Assembly (NCBI RefSeq): GCF_001426525.1
Contig: NZ_LMEW01000036.1
Span: 257,947-321,946, forward strand
Reading direction: 5' to 3'
DNA from: Massilia sp. Root133
GTDB taxonomy: Bacteria; Pseudomonadota; Gammaproteobacteria; Burkholderiales; Burkholderiaceae_D
Length of the DNA stretch: 64,000 nucleotides
The position numbers and the translations under genes are program-made. Below the pieces are notes generated by a model, which saw only the letters and a list, made by a program, of their open reading frames with translations, did not search any database and had not been told where the DNA came from. Below are positions 18,821 through 28,359 of the stretch, one piece after another; the stretch's first letter is position 1, and each line of letters starts with the position of its first letter.

Positions 18821-19606
18821 ATGAGCTTCCTGCAACCCGCCGGCCAGGTGATCGACCTGGGCGTGAACATCGACCACATCGCCACCGTCCGCAACGCGCG
18901 CGGCACCGTCTATCCCGATCCGCTGCGCGCCGCGCTGATCGCCGAGCAGGCGGGCGCCGACCTGATCACGCTGCACCTGCGCGAAGACCGCCGCCACATC
19001 AAGGACGCCGACGTCCTCGCCATCCGCCCGCAACTCGCGACGCGCATGAACCTGGAGGCGGCCGTCACGCAGGAGATGATCGATTTCGCCTGCAAGGTGA
19101 AACCGCAGGACGTCTGCCTCGTGCCCGAACGCCGCGAAGAGGTGACGACCGAGGGCGGCCTGGACATCATCCGCTACCAGAAGGAAGTCGAGGCCGCGAT
19201 CCGGCAACTGAAAAGCGAGGGCATCCGCGTGTCGCTGTTCATCGATGCGGACGAACAGCAGATCGCGGCCGCGGCCGCCGTCGGCGCGCCCGTCATCGAG
19301 CTGCACACGGGGCGCTACGCCGAGGCTTCAAGCCCCGAGGAGCACGCGCGCGAGCTGGAACGCGTCAAGGCCGGCGTGCGCGCCGGCGTGAAGCACGGTC
19401 TGCGCGTGAACGCGGGCCACGGCCTGCATTACACGAACGTGCAGCCGATCGCCGCGATCCCCGACATCCACGAGCTGAACATCGGCCACGCGATCGTCGC
19501 GCACGCGCTGTTCGCGGGTTTCGAAAATGCGGTGCGCGAGATGAAGGCGATCATGGTCGCGGCGCGCCTGGGCGTCTCTTACGCCTCGTCCAAAGCGGGC
19601 CAGTGA
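18821..19606 (+). CDS. pdxJ: Pyridoxine 5'-phosphate synthase PdxJ
   Basis: PdxJ condenses 1-deoxyxylulose 5-phosphate with aminoacetone 3-phosphate to make vitamin B6. The start at 18821 gives [28 protein letters not shown]-type N-terminal sequence; the open frame upstream belongs to the recO region and is rejected. Catalytic-site signatures [22 protein letters not shown] and ELHTGRYA are present. The length is 261 aa. The stop overlaps acpS by ATGA. Confidence 0.96.
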   Translation: MSFLQPAGQVIDLGVNIDHIATVRNARGTVYPDPLRAALIAEQAGADLITLHLREDRRHIKDADVLAIRPQLATRMNLEAAVTQEMIDFACKVKPQDVCLVPERREEVTTEGGLDIIRYQKEVEAAIRQLKSEGIRVSLFIDADEQQIAAAAAVGAPVIELHTGRYAEASSPEEHARELERVKAGVRAGVKHGLRVNAGHGLHYTNVQPIAAIPDIHELNIGHAIVAHALFAGFENAVREMKAIMVAARLGVSYASSKAGQ

Positions 19607-20019
19607 TGATCTACGGGATCGGCACGGACATCGTCCAGATCTCGCGCGTCGAGGCTGCCCTGAAGCGCAGCGGCGAACGCTTCGCCGAAAAGATCCTCGG
19701 TCCCGAGGAACTCGTCAAATACCACGCCCGCCGCGCCAAGAACGACGTGCGGGGGCTGCGCTTCCTGGCCACGCGGTTCTCGGCCAAGGAGGCGTTCTCG
19801 AAAGCGATCGGCCTGGGCATGCGCATGCCCATGACCTGGCGCTCGGCCCAGATGCTCAACGCCCCGAGCGGCAAGCCGATGATCGTATGCAGCGGGGCGC
19901 TCGATGAATTCATGCGGACGCACCGGCTCACGGCCCAGGTGACGATCAGCGACGAAGCCGATTACGGCGTCGCGTTCGTCATCGTCACCCAGGCCCCCGA
20001 GGGAGTGTCCGCTGCCTAG
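19603..20019 (+). CDS. acpS: Holo-ACP synthase AcpS
   Basis: AcpS transfers the 4'-phosphopantetheine arm to acyl carrier protein. The 138-aa protein shows [15 protein letters not shown] at the N-terminus and the metal-binding [12 protein letters not shown]. It overlaps pdxJ by 4 bp, a pairing seen across proteobacteria. uvrC follows 11 bp later. Confidence 0.95.
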   Translation: MMIYGIGTDIVQISRVEAALKRSGERFAEKILGPEELVKYHARRAKNDVRGLRFLATRFSAKEAFSKAIGLGMRMPMTWRSAQMLNAPSGKPMIVCSGALDEFMRTHRLTAQVTISDEADYGVAFVIVTQAPEGVSAA

Positions 20020-20030
20020 GTGTAGCGGAA

Positions 20031-22028
20031 GTGACAGACGAAGTCGTAGTAAGCACGGGACTGAAGGCGCGCCGGCGCAAGCCGCTGCAGCCCCCGGCGA
20101 AAGCGCCGCGCGCCCGTCCGGATGCGTGGCAAGCCATGAAAGAGGAATTGATCGCGACGATGACGAAGGATGCGGAATCCCCCGTGCGCCCCACCGAGGC
20201 GGCGCGCGAACAAGTCCTGGCGACGGTGGCCAGGCTGCCCGACCTGCCCGGCGTGTATCGCTATTTCGACGCGGAAGACAGGGTTCTCTACGTCGGCAAG
20301 GCGCGCAATCTCAAGAAGCGCGTGTCGAGCTATTTCCAGAAGACGCTGTCGAGCCCCCGCATCGCGATGATGGTGTCGCAGATCGCGCGCCTGGAAACGA
20401 CGGTGACGCACAGCGAGGCCGAAGCGCTGATCCTGGAAAACAACCTGATCAAGACGCTCAAGCCGCGCTACAACATCCTGTTCCGCGACGACAAGTCTTA
20501 CCCGTATTTGAAACTGACGGCGGGCGACTATCCGCGCATGGCCTACTACCGCGGCGCGCTGGATAAAAAGAACCAGTACTTCGGACCGTTCCCGAGCGCG
20601 TGGGCCGTGAAGGAATCCATGCAGCTGCTGCAGAAGGTATTCATGCTGCGCACGTGCGAGGACAGCGTCTTCGCCAACCGCACGCGGCCCTGTCTGCTGC
20701 ACCAGATCGGCCGCTGCAGCGGTCCCTGCGTGGACCTGATCGCGCCGGAAGACTACAGGCGCGACGTCGACAACGCCGCGAAATTCCTGCGCGGCCGCCA
20801 GACGGAAGTGCTGGAAGAGCTCGAGAAGAAGATGCTCGCGTATGCCGAGGACCTGAAATTCGAGCAGGCGGCGAGCGTGCGCAACCAGATCCAGGCGCTG
20901 TCGCGCGTGTTGCACCAGCAAAGCATGGAGACGACGGGCGATGCGGACGTCGACGTCATCGCCGTGGTCGTGCAGGGCGGCCGCGCATGCGTCAACCTGG
21001 CGATGGTGCGCGGCGGCCGCCACCTGGGCGACCGCGCGTACTTCCCGACGCAGGTGGGCGAGGCGATGGATGAATGCCCGATCGAAGTGGAGGTGCTCGC
21101 GGCGTTCATGGCGCAGCATTACGGCGACAAGTTCGTCCCGGGCATCATCATCCTGAACATCGAATTCGACCAGCCCGAGCTGATGATGGCATTGCAGGAG
21201 CAGTGCGGCCACCGCATCAACCTGGTGTTCCAGCCCCAGGGCCAGCGCCGCCAATGGCTCGAACTGGCGCAGAAGGGCGCGGAAATCTCGCTGGCCCGAT
21301 TGCTGTCGGAGCAGGGCTCGCAGCAGTCGCGCACGCGCGCGCTGGCGGAGGTGCTGGGGCTCGACAGCGAGGATCTCGAATCCCTGCGCGTCGAATGCTT
21401 CGACATCAGCCATACCGCGGGCGAGGCGACGCAGGCGTCGTGCGTCGTGTTCCATCACCACCAGATGCAGAACGGCGAATATCGTCGCTATAACATCACC
21501 GGCATCACGCCCGGCGACGATTACGCGGCGATGCGCCAGGTGCTGACGCGGCGCTACGAAAAGGTGGCGAACGGCGAAGGCGTGATGCCGGACATCGCAC
21601 TGATCGACGGCGGCAAGGGCCAGGTCGAGATGGCGCGCCAGGTCTTCACGGAGCTGGGGCTCGACATCGGCAACATCGTCGGCGTGGCGAAAGGGGAGGG
21701 CCGCAGGGTCGGCCTCGAGACGCTGATCTTCGCCGACGGCCGCCCGCCTCAGGAACTGGGCAAGGAATCGGCCGCGCTGATGCTCGTGGCGATGATCCGC
21801 GACGAGGCGCACCGCTTCGCCATCACGGGCATGCGCGCCAAGCGCGCCAAGACGCGCCAGGCGTCGCGCCTGGAAGAGATCGAGGGCATCGGCGCCAAAC
21901 GCCGCCAGAAGCTGCTGGCGCGCTTTGGCGGCCTGAAGGGCGTGATCGATGCGAGCGTGGAGGACCTGATGTCGGTGGAGGGTATTTCCAGCACCCTGGC
22001 GGAAGAGATTTATCGGCAGCTTCACTGA
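20031..22028 (+). CDS. uvrC: UvrABC system protein C
   Basis: UvrC makes both incisions in nucleotide excision repair. The protein has an N-terminal GIY-YIG domain ([26 protein letters not shown]), a UvrB-binding segment with [14 protein letters not shown] then [15 protein letters not shown], an RNase-H-like C-terminal nuclease ([14 protein letters not shown]), and tandem helix-hairpin-helix motifs at the end. The frame opens with a GTG at 20031 (665 aa); this may be too long, and ATGs at 20136 or 20160 would give the more usual length of about 620-630 aa. Confidence 0.95.
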   Translation: MTDEVVVSTGLKARRRKPLQPPAKAPRARPDAWQAMKEELIATMTKDAESPVRPTEAAREQVLATVARLPDLPGVYRYFDAEDRVLYVGKARNLKKRVSSYFQKTLSSPRIAMMVSQIARLETTVTHSEAEALILENNLIKTLKPRYNILFRDDKSYPYLKLTAGDYPRMAYYRGALDKKNQYFGPFPSAWAVKESMQLLQKVFMLRTCEDSVFANRTRPCLLHQIGRCSGPCVDLIAPEDYRRDVDNAAKFLRGRQTEVLEELEKKMLAYAEDLKFEQAASVRNQIQALSRVLHQQSMETTGDADVDVIAVVVQGGRACVNLAMVRGGRHLGDRAYFPTQVGEAMDECPIEVEVLAAFMAQHYGDKFVPGIIILNIEFDQPELMMALQEQCGHRINLVFQPQGQRRQWLELAQKGAEISLARLLSEQGSQQSRTRALAEVLGLDSEDLESLRVECFDISHTAGEATQASCVVFHHHQMQNGEYRRYNITGITPGDDYAAMRQVLTRRYEKVANGEGVMPDIALIDGGKGQVEMARQVFTELGLDIGNIVGVAKGEGRRVGLETLIFADGRPPQELGKESAALMLVAMIRDEAHRFAITGMRAKRAKTRQASRLEEIEGIGAKRRQKLLARFGGLKGVIDASVEDLMSVEGISSTLAEEIYRQLH

Positions 22029-22133
22029 GAGGGGCGCGCGCGCATGTCGATGGCTCAACTGGTTTAAACGGCAAGAGCCATGTAGACTAGCGCGCACGCA
22101 ACTCAACAAGCAGAGCACGATCAGCCTCACCCC

Positions 22134-22718
22134 ATGCCTTTCAATATCCCGATTCTCCTGACCTGGCTACGCGTCGCCCTCATTCCGCTGGTCGTTGGGG
22201 TCTACTATCTCCCCGAACACTGGCTGCACGTGGCCGACCGCAACCTGGCCTCCACGCTCGTGTTCATCGTCGCCGCGATCACGGACTGGTTCGATGGCTA
22301 CCTCGCCCGGCGCTGGAACCAGACGTCGGCCTTCGGCGCCTTCCTCGACCCCGTCGCGGACAAGCTGATGGTGGCGGGCGCACTGCTCGTGCTCGTGCAG
22401 CTGGACCGCGTGAACGCCATCATCGCCTTCATTATCATCGGCCGCGAGATCACGATTTCCGCGCTGCGCGAATGGATGGCCGAGATCGGCGCACGCAAGT
22501 CCGTTGCCGTCAGCTCGCTGGGCAAGATCAAGACGGCCGCGCAGATGGTCGCCATCCCGATGCTGCTGTTCCACGATCCCATGTTCGACGGCGTGCTCGA
22601 CATCCACAAGTGCGGCGAGATCCTGCTGTGGATCGCGGGCGTGCTGACGGTCTGGTCGATGTTCTACTACCTGCGCCGCGCGTGGCCGCTGATCAAGGAA
22701 AAGTCGGGCACTGTATAA
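22134..22718 (+). CDS. pgsA: CDP-diacylglycerol-glycerol-3-phosphate 3-phosphatidyltransferase
   Basis: PgsA makes phosphatidylglycerol phosphate in the inner membrane. The 194-aa multi-span protein carries the CDP-alcohol phosphotransferase motif from DWFDGYLARRW to GAFLDPVADK. It stands 105 bp after uvrC, probably with its own promoter, and just ahead of the tRNA array; uvrC-pgsA-tRNA-Gly is a common proteobacterial order. Confidence 0.95.
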   Translation: MPFNIPILLTWLRVALIPLVVGVYYLPEHWLHVADRNLASTLVFIVAAITDWFDGYLARRWNQTSAFGAFLDPVADKLMVAGALLVLVQLDRVNAIIAFIIIGREITISALREWMAEIGARKSVAVSSLGKIKTAAQMVAIPMLLFHDPMFDGVLDIHKCGEILLWIAGVLTVWSMFYYLRRAWPLIKEKSGTV

Positions 22719-22803
22719 GTTTCTGCTGGGTCATCCTTGACACATAGCTCAGCATCTCTATAATGCCTGCCTGTTGCAACGACAACGCAGCAAACGAAAC
22801 GAA

Positions 22804-22879
22804 GCGGGAGTAGCTCAGTTGGTAGAGCGCAACCTTGCCAAGGTTGAGGTCGAGAGTTCGAGACTCTTCTCCCGCTCCA
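22804..22879 (+). tRNA. tRNA-Gly(GCC), copy 1
   Basis: A 76-nt cloverleaf with acceptor stem GCGGGAG/CTCCCGC, the D-arm AGCTCAGTTGGTAGAGC, anticodon GCC at 22837-22839, T-arm GTTCGAGAC and encoded CCA. First of five identical copies. Confidence 0.97.
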
Positions 22880-22957
22880 CAGTTTGCCTGTCGACGTAAT
22901 AAAAAGGTTGTCTTGGAAAGCAGTCGAAAATCTGAGATAATCGCAAGTTCCAGCGAC

Positions 22958-23033
22958 GCGGGAGTAGCTCAGTTGGTAGAGCGCAACCTTGCCAAGGTTG
23001 AGGTCGAGAGTTCGAGACTCTTCTCCCGCTCCA
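22958..23033 (+). tRNA. tRNA-Gly(GCC), copy 2
   Basis: Identical by eye to copy 1 over all 76 nt, including the encoded CCA. The spacer from copy 1 is 78 bp and unrelated to the other spacers. Confidence 0.97.
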
Positions 23034-23075
23034 GTCATCGCAAGATGATGCTGGGGCAAACAAGTAAGACTCCAT

Positions 23076-23151
23076 GCGGGAGTAGCTCAGTTGGTAGAGC
23101 GCAACCTTGCCAAGGTTGAGGTCGAGAGTTCGAGACTCTTCTCCCGCTCCA
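23076..23151 (+). tRNA. tRNA-Gly(GCC), copy 3
   Basis: Identical by eye to copy 1 over all 76 nt. The spacer from copy 2 is 42 bp. Confidence 0.97.
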
Positions 23152-23186
23152 GTGTTTTACGAGCGTAGTACGTGATGAACTCCTAA

Positions 23187-23262
23187 GCGGGAGTAGCTCA
23201 GTTGGTAGAGCGCAACCTTGCCAAGGTTGAGGTCGAGAGTTCGAGACTCTTCTCCCGCTCCA
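23187..23262 (+). tRNA. tRNA-Gly(GCC), copy 4
   Basis: Identical by eye to copy 1 over all 76 nt. The spacer from copy 3 is 35 bp. Confidence 0.97.
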
Positions 23263-23288
23263 AGTGATTCGCGATGGTAGTACCCGAT

Positions 23289-23364
23289 GCGGGAGTAGCT
23301 CAGTTGGTAGAGCGCAACCTTGCCAAGGTTGAGGTCGAGAGTTCGAGACTCTTCTCCCGCTCCA
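23289..23364 (+). tRNA. tRNA-Gly(GCC), copy 5
   Basis: Identical by eye to copy 1 over all 76 nt. The spacer from copy 4 is 26 bp. tRNA-Cys follows 73 bp later, so all six tRNAs may share one transcript. Confidence 0.97.
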
Positions 23365-23437
23365 GTTACAGAGAAGCCAGCCTTCTCGTGTCGCTGCGAC
23401 AGATAACCGGTCGCTGTGGCATAGTCAAGTCTCCTCC

Positions 23438-23511
23438 GGCGAGGTAGCAAAGCGGTTATGCAGCGGCCTGCAAAGCCGTCTAGACGGGTTCGACTCCCGT
23501 CCTCGCCTCCA
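23438..23511 (+). tRNA. tRNA-Cys(GCA)
   Basis: A 74-nt tRNA with acceptor stem GGCGAGG/CCTCGCC, anticodon GCA at 23470-23472, T-arm GGTTCGACTCC and encoded CCA. It ends the tRNA array. Its 3' part from the anticodon stem onward is repeated at 35414, which marks it as the insertion target of the downstream island; the gene itself is intact. Confidence 0.97.
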
Positions 23512-23515
23512 GCAT
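23464..23515 (+). repeat. Left attachment-site repeat (inside tRNA-Cys)
   Basis: These 52 bp, from the tRNA-Cys anticodon stem to 4 bp past the CCA, recur as a direct repeat at 35414-35465 with one mismatch (A at 23482, G at 35432). Tyrosine recombinases often use exactly this part of a tRNA gene as an attachment site. Confidence 0.75.
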
Positions 23516-23520
23516 ATCTG

Positions 23521-23546
23521 TAGATCAGCGCTTCTGCGCTGATCTA
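23521..23546 (+). terminator. Hairpin after tRNA-Cys
   Basis: A perfect 11-bp stem (23521-23531 with 23536-23546) and a 4-nt loop lie 9 bp after the tRNA-Cys CCA. No T run follows, so it may act as a processing or factor-assisted terminator. A weaker version of the hairpin also follows the tRNA fragment at 35414. Confidence 0.55.
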
Positions 23547-23714
23547 CGTCAGCGATGTAGCTTGTCCTTTCAAATCGACGCATTACGTTTGCGACACTAC
23601 ATACGGCTCGATCACACCGGTGCATTGGCGGACCTTCAACATTAATGCCATAATTTGGATCTCGACAATTCCAGTCCTCGGATTCGCTGGCGAGGGCGTA
23701 ACCTGGGCAGGTCC

Positions 23715-24344
23715 ATGAGTAACATGAAAGCGTCCATGCAGGTGTTGGAGTTATTTCCGACGCCGGTTTTCGTTGTGCAGACCCAAGGGGTAGACAACGA
23801 GGAACTGGCGCGCCAGATCTATGCCATTCGCGACGAGGAAGTCGCAGCCGGCATCGCCGACAAGACCGGCCTGTCGAACTATGGCGGCTTCCGTAGCTAT
23901 GACCTGTTGCCGCTCCCGGGGTTTGCACAGCTCAAGCAACTCGTGCTGCGGGTGCTCAACGAATGCATGGTCAAAGGCGCATGGTTTGCGGAACCGGAGG
24001 TCACGGAAGCGCAGTTCGGCGCGATGTGGGGGGTTATCAATGGCAAAGGGCACGCCAACAGCCCCCACAATCACCCGGGCAGTTGGATCAGCGGCGTGTA
24101 TTACCCGCAGGTGCCAGCCGCGAAAGAACGTGCGGGTTCGCTCTGCTTCCGTGATCCGATCCTGGCGCGCACCTTTACCCGCAGCTTTTACCGCAATGTG
24201 CCGGCCGAGGCGGCATCCGTGGTGCCCGAAGTGGGCAAGCTGATCATGTTCCCAAGCTGGGTCGAACACCACGTCGGCCCCAACCTGACCGATGAGGATC
24301 GCATCGCCATCGCGTTTAACATCGACCACGCGAAAGCGCGCTAG
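23715..24344 (+). CDS. TIGR02466-type putative 2OG-Fe(II) oxygenase
   Basis: This 209-aa protein matches the TIGR02466 group of putative 2-oxoglutarate-Fe(II) oxygenases. His118/His120 in ANSPHNHPGSWISGVYY and His185/186 in FPSWVEHHVGPN would bind iron, with Arg196 placed to bind 2-oxoglutarate. The start at 23715 is chosen for the GGGCAGGT stretch ahead of it. It is the only rightward gene of the island's enzyme set and converges on the DUF6445 gene with a 17-bp gap. The substrate is unknown; it may act on the same molecule or peptide as the halogenases. Confidence 0.75.
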   Translation: MSNMKASMQVLELFPTPVFVVQTQGVDNEELARQIYAIRDEEVAAGIADKTGLSNYGGFRSYDLLPLPGFAQLKQLVLRVLNECMVKGAWFAEPEVTEAQFGAMWGVINGKGHANSPHNHPGSWISGVYYPQVPAAKERAGSLCFRDPILARTFTRSFYRNVPAEAASVVPEVGKLIMFPSWVEHHVGPNLTDEDRIAIAFNIDHAKAR

Positions 24345-24361
24345 CTTTTCGAAGCCGCGCT

Positions 24362-25069
24362 TCAGCAGGCGTTCAGGCGCACCCCGAAGAACGCGTTGAC
24401 GGTCAGCCGTCCTTGTTCCGGATCGGCGCTGAGCAGCTCCGGATGGCGGATGTCGCCGCTGTGGTAGATCGTGCCATCATAGAACAACGCGCGGTTGAAC
24501 GCCGCCGGGACGGTCGCCATCTTTTCAAAATATGCGTTGGTCTTGGTCGGATACGCGGGGGCGCTGTCGATCAAGGCCGAAAACGCGTCACGGTCCATGT
24601 GCTGCCCGCGGGCCATCATGGCCGACAATGTCGCGGTGTCGACCCGCGGTCGAAAAAAACTCGTGCCACCCAGCCGTTCATCCTTGAACAAATACAGGAC
24701 CATGGCGAAATTGCCTTCGCCCGGCTGGAAGGGACCGCCATCGACATGCGGGATTCTCTGGAATGGCTCGAGATTTTCCGGCTTGCGCGTGACCATCGAC
24801 ATCCTGCACAAGGCGCTGCGGGTGCGCCGGGCGCCAAGCTGGCCCCGGATATATTGTGAAAAAAACGCTTCGAATGCCTGGTGCGCGGCTGGGGGCAACC
24901 GCAGTTCCGGCCCGGGATAGTAGTGAGAATCTTCCGGCGAAAAATCCGCGCGCCGCGCGACGGCATGGGCGATGAATTGCATGGGATCGCGCAGGATATT
25001 GTCAACGACTACATAAGAACGGCCATCGCTCAGCGCGACTTTACTCATCGAGGGATTTGGGTTGAACAT
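24362..25069 (-). CDS. DUF6445-like putative non-haem iron oxygenase
   Basis: The 235-aa protein contains HVDGG (His108, Asp110), then His203 (GTIYHSGD) and Arg221 (QGRLTVNAFF). This HxD...H...R order is the pattern of the 2-oxoglutarate oxygenase fold. It resembles the DUF6445 family, which I associate with tryptophan-halogenase gene clusters. The start at 25069 was chosen because it continues the protein; a second ATG lies at 25048. It is the last gene of the leftward halogenase operon, 22 bp after halogenase 1. Function unknown. Confidence 0.65.
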   Translation of the reverse strand: MFNPNPSMSKVALSDGRSYVVVDNILRDPMQFIAHAVARRADFSPEDSHYYPGPELRLPPAAHQAFEAFFSQYIRGQLGARRTRSALCRMSMVTRKPENLEPFQRIPHVDGGPFQPGEGNFAMVLYLFKDERLGGTSFFRPRVDTATLSAMMARGQHMDRDAFSALIDSAPAYPTKTNAYFEKMATVPAAFNRALFYDGTIYHSGDIRHPELLSADPEQGRLTVNAFFGVRLNAC

Positions 25070-25091
25070 GGGCGGCTCTGAATTAAAAGGA

Positions 25092-26609
25092 TCAGCTCGG
25101 CCGCTCTGCGCGGCAGAACCGCTGGACGTAAGCCTGATGCGATGGCAACTGCTGGACCGTCCTTTCGATCTTCTGGCGAATCGAGCCCAGGAACTGCGAC
25201 AGCTCGGCATCGCCCATCAGGTCGGCCGACTGGTGATGCTGCTCGGGCATGATGCCCTGGCCCAGCATGACTTGCAGCCACGACGACTCGGTAAACAACT
25301 CACCCTCGGTGCGGAACACCCGTCCGGTTTCGCGGAACAGGTCGATGCGGTGTTGCAGCGATGCCGGCACTTCCATGTTCCTGGCAGCTTCCCAGTATGG
25401 GGTATCGGCGCGACTGGTCACCTTGTAATGCAGGATGATGAAATCGCGGATGTGGGCGATCTCCCTTTGCACTTGGGTGTTGAACTCGTCGATGTCGGAG
25501 CGGCAGATGCCGTCGGCCGGGAACATCTGCATCAAACGGATCAGATTACGCTGGATCAGGTGGATGCTGGTCGACTCGATCGGTTCCAGAAAGCCGCTCG
25601 ACAGGCCGATGGCGACGACGTTGCCTTTCCACGATTGCTTGCGCTGGCCTGGCTTGAACTTGATCATGCGCGGCTGCGTCAGCGGCTCGCCATGCAGATT
25701 GTCGAGCAAGATCTGCATGGCTTCCTCGCCGTCCATATACTTGCTGGAGAATACGTGGCCATTGCCAACCCGGTGCTGCAGCGGGATCCGCCACTGCCAG
25801 CCGGCGCCGCGCGCAATCGCGCGTGTCATCGGCACCGGTTCGCCCATCAATTCAGTCTGTACCGCGATGGCGGTGTCGTTAAACAGCCATTGCGACCAGT
25901 CGTCGTATTCCACCCCCATGGTCTGGCCCAGCAACAGCGAGCGAAAGCCGGTGCAGTCGATGAACAAATCGCCTTCGATCAAGGCGCCGTTTCCGAGCTT
26001 GAGCCCGGTCACGTGGCCGCTGGCGGCGTCAAGCATCACCTGGTCGATCTTGCCTTCCACCCGCTTGGCGCCGAAACCCTCGCTGTACTTGCGCAGGAAC
26101 CTGGCGTACAAGGTCGCGTCGAGATGGTAAGCGTAATTCATGACGTCGTTCGGCAGATGCGCGAAGCGGCCAAGCTGGGCCGACCTCAATTCCAGGCAAT
26201 AGTCGCCGAAGTCACTGGCCAGGCCGCGCTGGCGGCCCTTGTGCCAGAAATGCTGGAAGCCCGCAGACCAGTGGTCGACGCCGGTCAAGCCGAACGAGTG
26301 GATATAGTCCTCGCCGGGCGCGCGCCAGTTCTCGAAGCTGATGCCCAGCTTGAAGGTCGCCTGGGTTGCCCGCATAACGTCGGCTTCGTTCAGTTCCAGC
26401 AACTGGTGAAACTGAATCAAGCTGGGTATGGTCGCCTCGCCCACCCCGACGGTACCGATCTCGTCGGATTCGACCAGCGTGATGTCCAGTGTCTTGCCCA
26501 AGATCCTGGAGATGATGGCAGCGGCCATCCAGCCGGCTGTGCCGCCGCCGGCGATGACGACGCGCCGCACGGGCTTCCTGCCGATATTTTCCGGATTGTT
26601 CTGTTGCAT
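25092..26609 (-). CDS. Flavin-dependent tryptophan-halogenase-like protein 1
   Basis: This 505-aa flavoprotein resembles PrnA/RebH-type halogenases, which use FADH2, oxygen and halide to halogenate an indole or phenol. It has the FAD motif GGGTAGWMAA at residues 21-30, the halogenase Lys87 in TQATFKLGISFENWR, the diagnostic WxWxIP (W271, W273, I275, P276), and FLEPIESTSIHLI, which holds the catalytic glutamate. An AGGAGA ribosome binding site precedes the ATG. A separate flavin reductase would be needed; none is in the window. Substrate unknown; free tryptophan is only one option. Confidence 0.85.
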   Translation of the reverse strand: MQQNNPENIGRKPVRRVVIAGGGTAGWMAAAIISRILGKTLDITLVESDEIGTVGVGEATIPSLIQFHQLLELNEADVMRATQATFKLGISFENWRAPGEDYIHSFGLTGVDHWSAGFQHFWHKGRQRGLASDFGDYCLELRSAQLGRFAHLPNDVMNYAYHLDATLYARFLRKYSEGFGAKRVEGKIDQVMLDAASGHVTGLKLGNGALIEGDLFIDCTGFRSLLLGQTMGVEYDDWSQWLFNDTAIAVQTELMGEPVPMTRAIARGAGWQWRIPLQHRVGNGHVFSSKYMDGEEAMQILLDNLHGEPLTQPRMIKFKPGQRKQSWKGNVVAIGLSSGFLEPIESTSIHLIQRNLIRLMQMFPADGICRSDIDEFNTQVQREIAHIRDFIILHYKVTSRADTPYWEAARNMEVPASLQHRIDLFRETGRVFRTEGELFTESSWLQVMLGQGIMPEQHHQSADLMGDAELSQFLGSIRQKIERTVQQLPSHQAYVQRFCRAERPS

Positions 26610-26622
26610 GGGGTGTCTCCTG

Positions 26623-27627
26623 CTACCGTTTTAGTTTCTGCATGATTGCGGCGCGCATGGATCGCGCCTTGTCGAGATCGAGCGGACCGAGGACGCCGCG
26701 CGCCGGTTCCGGGATATGCGCCGCTTCACTGCCGTCCGCTTCAAATATGTAGTGGCGGAACACCTCTTGCCATGCCAGTCGCTGGGGCGGCGGCAGTTCG
26801 CGCAGCGTCAGGATGGCGTGCATCAGCGTATTGACCGGGGCATCCATATAGCCTGGCGACTGGCGCCACCAGTAGTTGATCAGGACGTTAAAACTGTCGA
26901 GCCCCTCGATATGGTGCCACCACATGCTGGGTATGAAGATGGCGTCGCCCGGCAGCAATTCGGCCACCTGCGCATGCGCCATGGCCTCGGCAAACCTGGG
27001 GAATTTCACCAGGTCCGGCCGATGAAAATCGACCAGGCTGATGGGCTGATTGGCCGGCGCAAAATCGAGCGGCCCGATGTACAGGTTGCTCAACTGCTCG
27101 GGCGGGAACAAGGTGAAGCGGCGACGCCCGGCGGCCACGCAGGCCAGGTTATCGGGTAGATCCTGGTGCGCGGGAATGCGCGAACGGTTGCCAGTCCACA
27201 CGCTGACGAGCGGATCGCGATCGCCCAGGTCGAGATCGTTTTCGTCCCGGAAGCCTGGCAGGCAGGTGTCCACTGTCGTCGAGCCGACATAAAAAGTCGG
27301 CGCACACGGGTCATCGAGGTGTTCGAGCACTTGATCGAGGATCGCGTCGAGCCTGGCGTTGACGGCGTCGAAGTTGAACCCGCTGATGTCGTCGTTATAA
27401 AAATAGCGCCCCGCGATCTCGGGCGGACCGATCAGTGCACGGACCACCTCGCCCCGGTAGAAGCGGCGCAGATAGGCGATACCCTCGCGCTGCGAGCGCA
27501 GGCTGGCCTTGACCAGCGGCCAGCTTGCGACCAGGCCGCGCAGCACCAGCGGCTCGGTCGCAGTGAGAATGGCGTCAGTCAGCGCGGAAGGTAGCGCGCC
27601 GCTGATCTCGCGCATCGGTTTAGCCAT
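26623..27627 (-). CDS. Cupin-like (JmjC-type) protein
   Basis: The 334-aa protein resembles cupin_8/JmjC hydroxylases. Iron ligands would be His154 and Asp156 in IPAHQDLPDN and His238/239 in FIPSMWWHHIEGLDSFNVLINYWW. Related enzymes hydroxylate protein side chains or small molecules. The start at 27627 overlaps the sapC stop by 8 bp (ATGGCTAA), which indicates strong translational coupling. A longer open frame upstream overlaps sapC coding and is rejected. Confidence 0.75.
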   Translation of the reverse strand: MAKPMREISGALPSALTDAILTATEPLVLRGLVASWPLVKASLRSQREGIAYLRRFYRGEVVRALIGPPEIAGRYFYNDDISGFNFDAVNARLDAILDQVLEHLDDPCAPTFYVGSTTVDTCLPGFRDENDLDLGDRDPLVSVWTGNRSRIPAHQDLPDNLACVAAGRRRFTLFPPEQLSNLYIGPLDFAPANQPISLVDFHRPDLVKFPRFAEAMAHAQVAELLPGDAIFIPSMWWHHIEGLDSFNVLINYWWRQSPGYMDAPVNTLMHAILTLRELPPPQRLAWQEVFRHYIFEADGSEAAHIPEPARGVLGPLDLDKARSMRAAIMQKLKR

Positions 27628-28330
27628 CGACCGCAACGCGCTGGTTTTTGCGCTCGATGAGCTCGCGCAGCTGGACGAGCGATGCACCCATCTGATGGGC
27701 AGCCATCAGGTAGCCGTGCCGATGCAGGTGCGCAAGCGCCGCACCGTCGAGCGCGGCGAGCTTTTCCTCGTTGATCGTCGAAAAACCAAGCAGCTGGTTG
27801 TGCGAGCCGTTGTTCAATTCGATGTCGAGCGTGAACGGCTCGATCAGGTCATAGTCGAGCAGCGCAGCGACAAAGCCGGCGTTACTCTGCAGGCCCTGGT
27901 GCAAGGCCAGCAGCAGGCTGTTGACTTGTTCCAGCAGCTCGCTCTGGCCGCCGTATTCGAGAAACAGCGGATAGCCGGTGGCCGTGCTCACTTTTGGATG
28001 ATCGAGGTCGACATGCACCAGCAGGCCGTCGCCGGACAGTCCCATCGAGAAGGGCTGGCGCGCCACGGCCATCGGCACGTACAGCGCATCCCAGGCATCG
28101 GCGCCGGCAAACAAGTTTTCGCCCTCGACAAAACCGAACAGCGCCACCGGTTCGTAGCGCTGTTCGTTACCGGTCTCGCGGAACACGATCGGATAGTGGG
28201 CCAGCACATTGCGAAACTCGGCCGGGAAGGTCGGGCAGATCGTGTCGCCGTCACCGAACCGGGTGCCGCGGCCAAGAATGATTTTCAGGTCTTTGTGTTC
28301 GACGTTGTTCAACAAAACACGGTGGGTCAT
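27620..28330 (-). CDS. SapC family protein
   Basis: This 236-aa protein belongs to the SapC family, first named for a surface-layer-associated gene; family markers are PTFPAEFRNVLAHYPIVF and YEPVALFGFVEGENLF. The start at 28330 (MTHRVLLNN) is preferred to 28345 because AAGAGG lies 7 nt ahead of it. No signal peptide or membrane span is seen. SapC genes often accompany TonB receptors and tryptophan halogenases, as here. The biochemical role is unknown. Confidence 0.8.
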   Translation of the reverse strand: MTHRVLLNNVEHKDLKIILGRGTRFGDGDTICPTFPAEFRNVLAHYPIVFRETGNEQRYEPVALFGFVEGENLFAGADAWDALYVPMAVARQPFSMGLSGDGLLVHVDLDHPKVSTATGYPLFLEYGGQSELLEQVNSLLLALHQGLQSNAGFVAALLDYDLIEPFTLDIELNNGSHNQLLGFSTINEEKLAALDGAALAHLHRHGYLMAAHQMGASLVQLRELIERKNQRVAVDG

Positions 28331-28359
28331 TGCTTGCCTCTTCATTCAAATGTCATTGA

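Noticed and set aside
20016-22130. A 704-codon - strand frame over uvrC
   Set aside because: Antisense shadow of uvrC; the composition is not protein-like.
22804-23364. Regular 76-bp direct repeats resembling a CRISPR array
   Set aside because: Each repeat folds as tRNA-Gly with an encoded CCA, and the spacers vary from 26 to 78 bp.
22667-23450. Open frames on the - strand across the tRNA array, with repeated peptide blocks
   Set aside because: The repeated blocks are translations of the five tRNA-Gly genes, a well-known annotation artefact.
27628-27687. Upstream extension of the cupin-like gene
   Set aside because: It lies wholly within sapC coding sequence in another frame and gives a Ser-rich non-conserved peptide.
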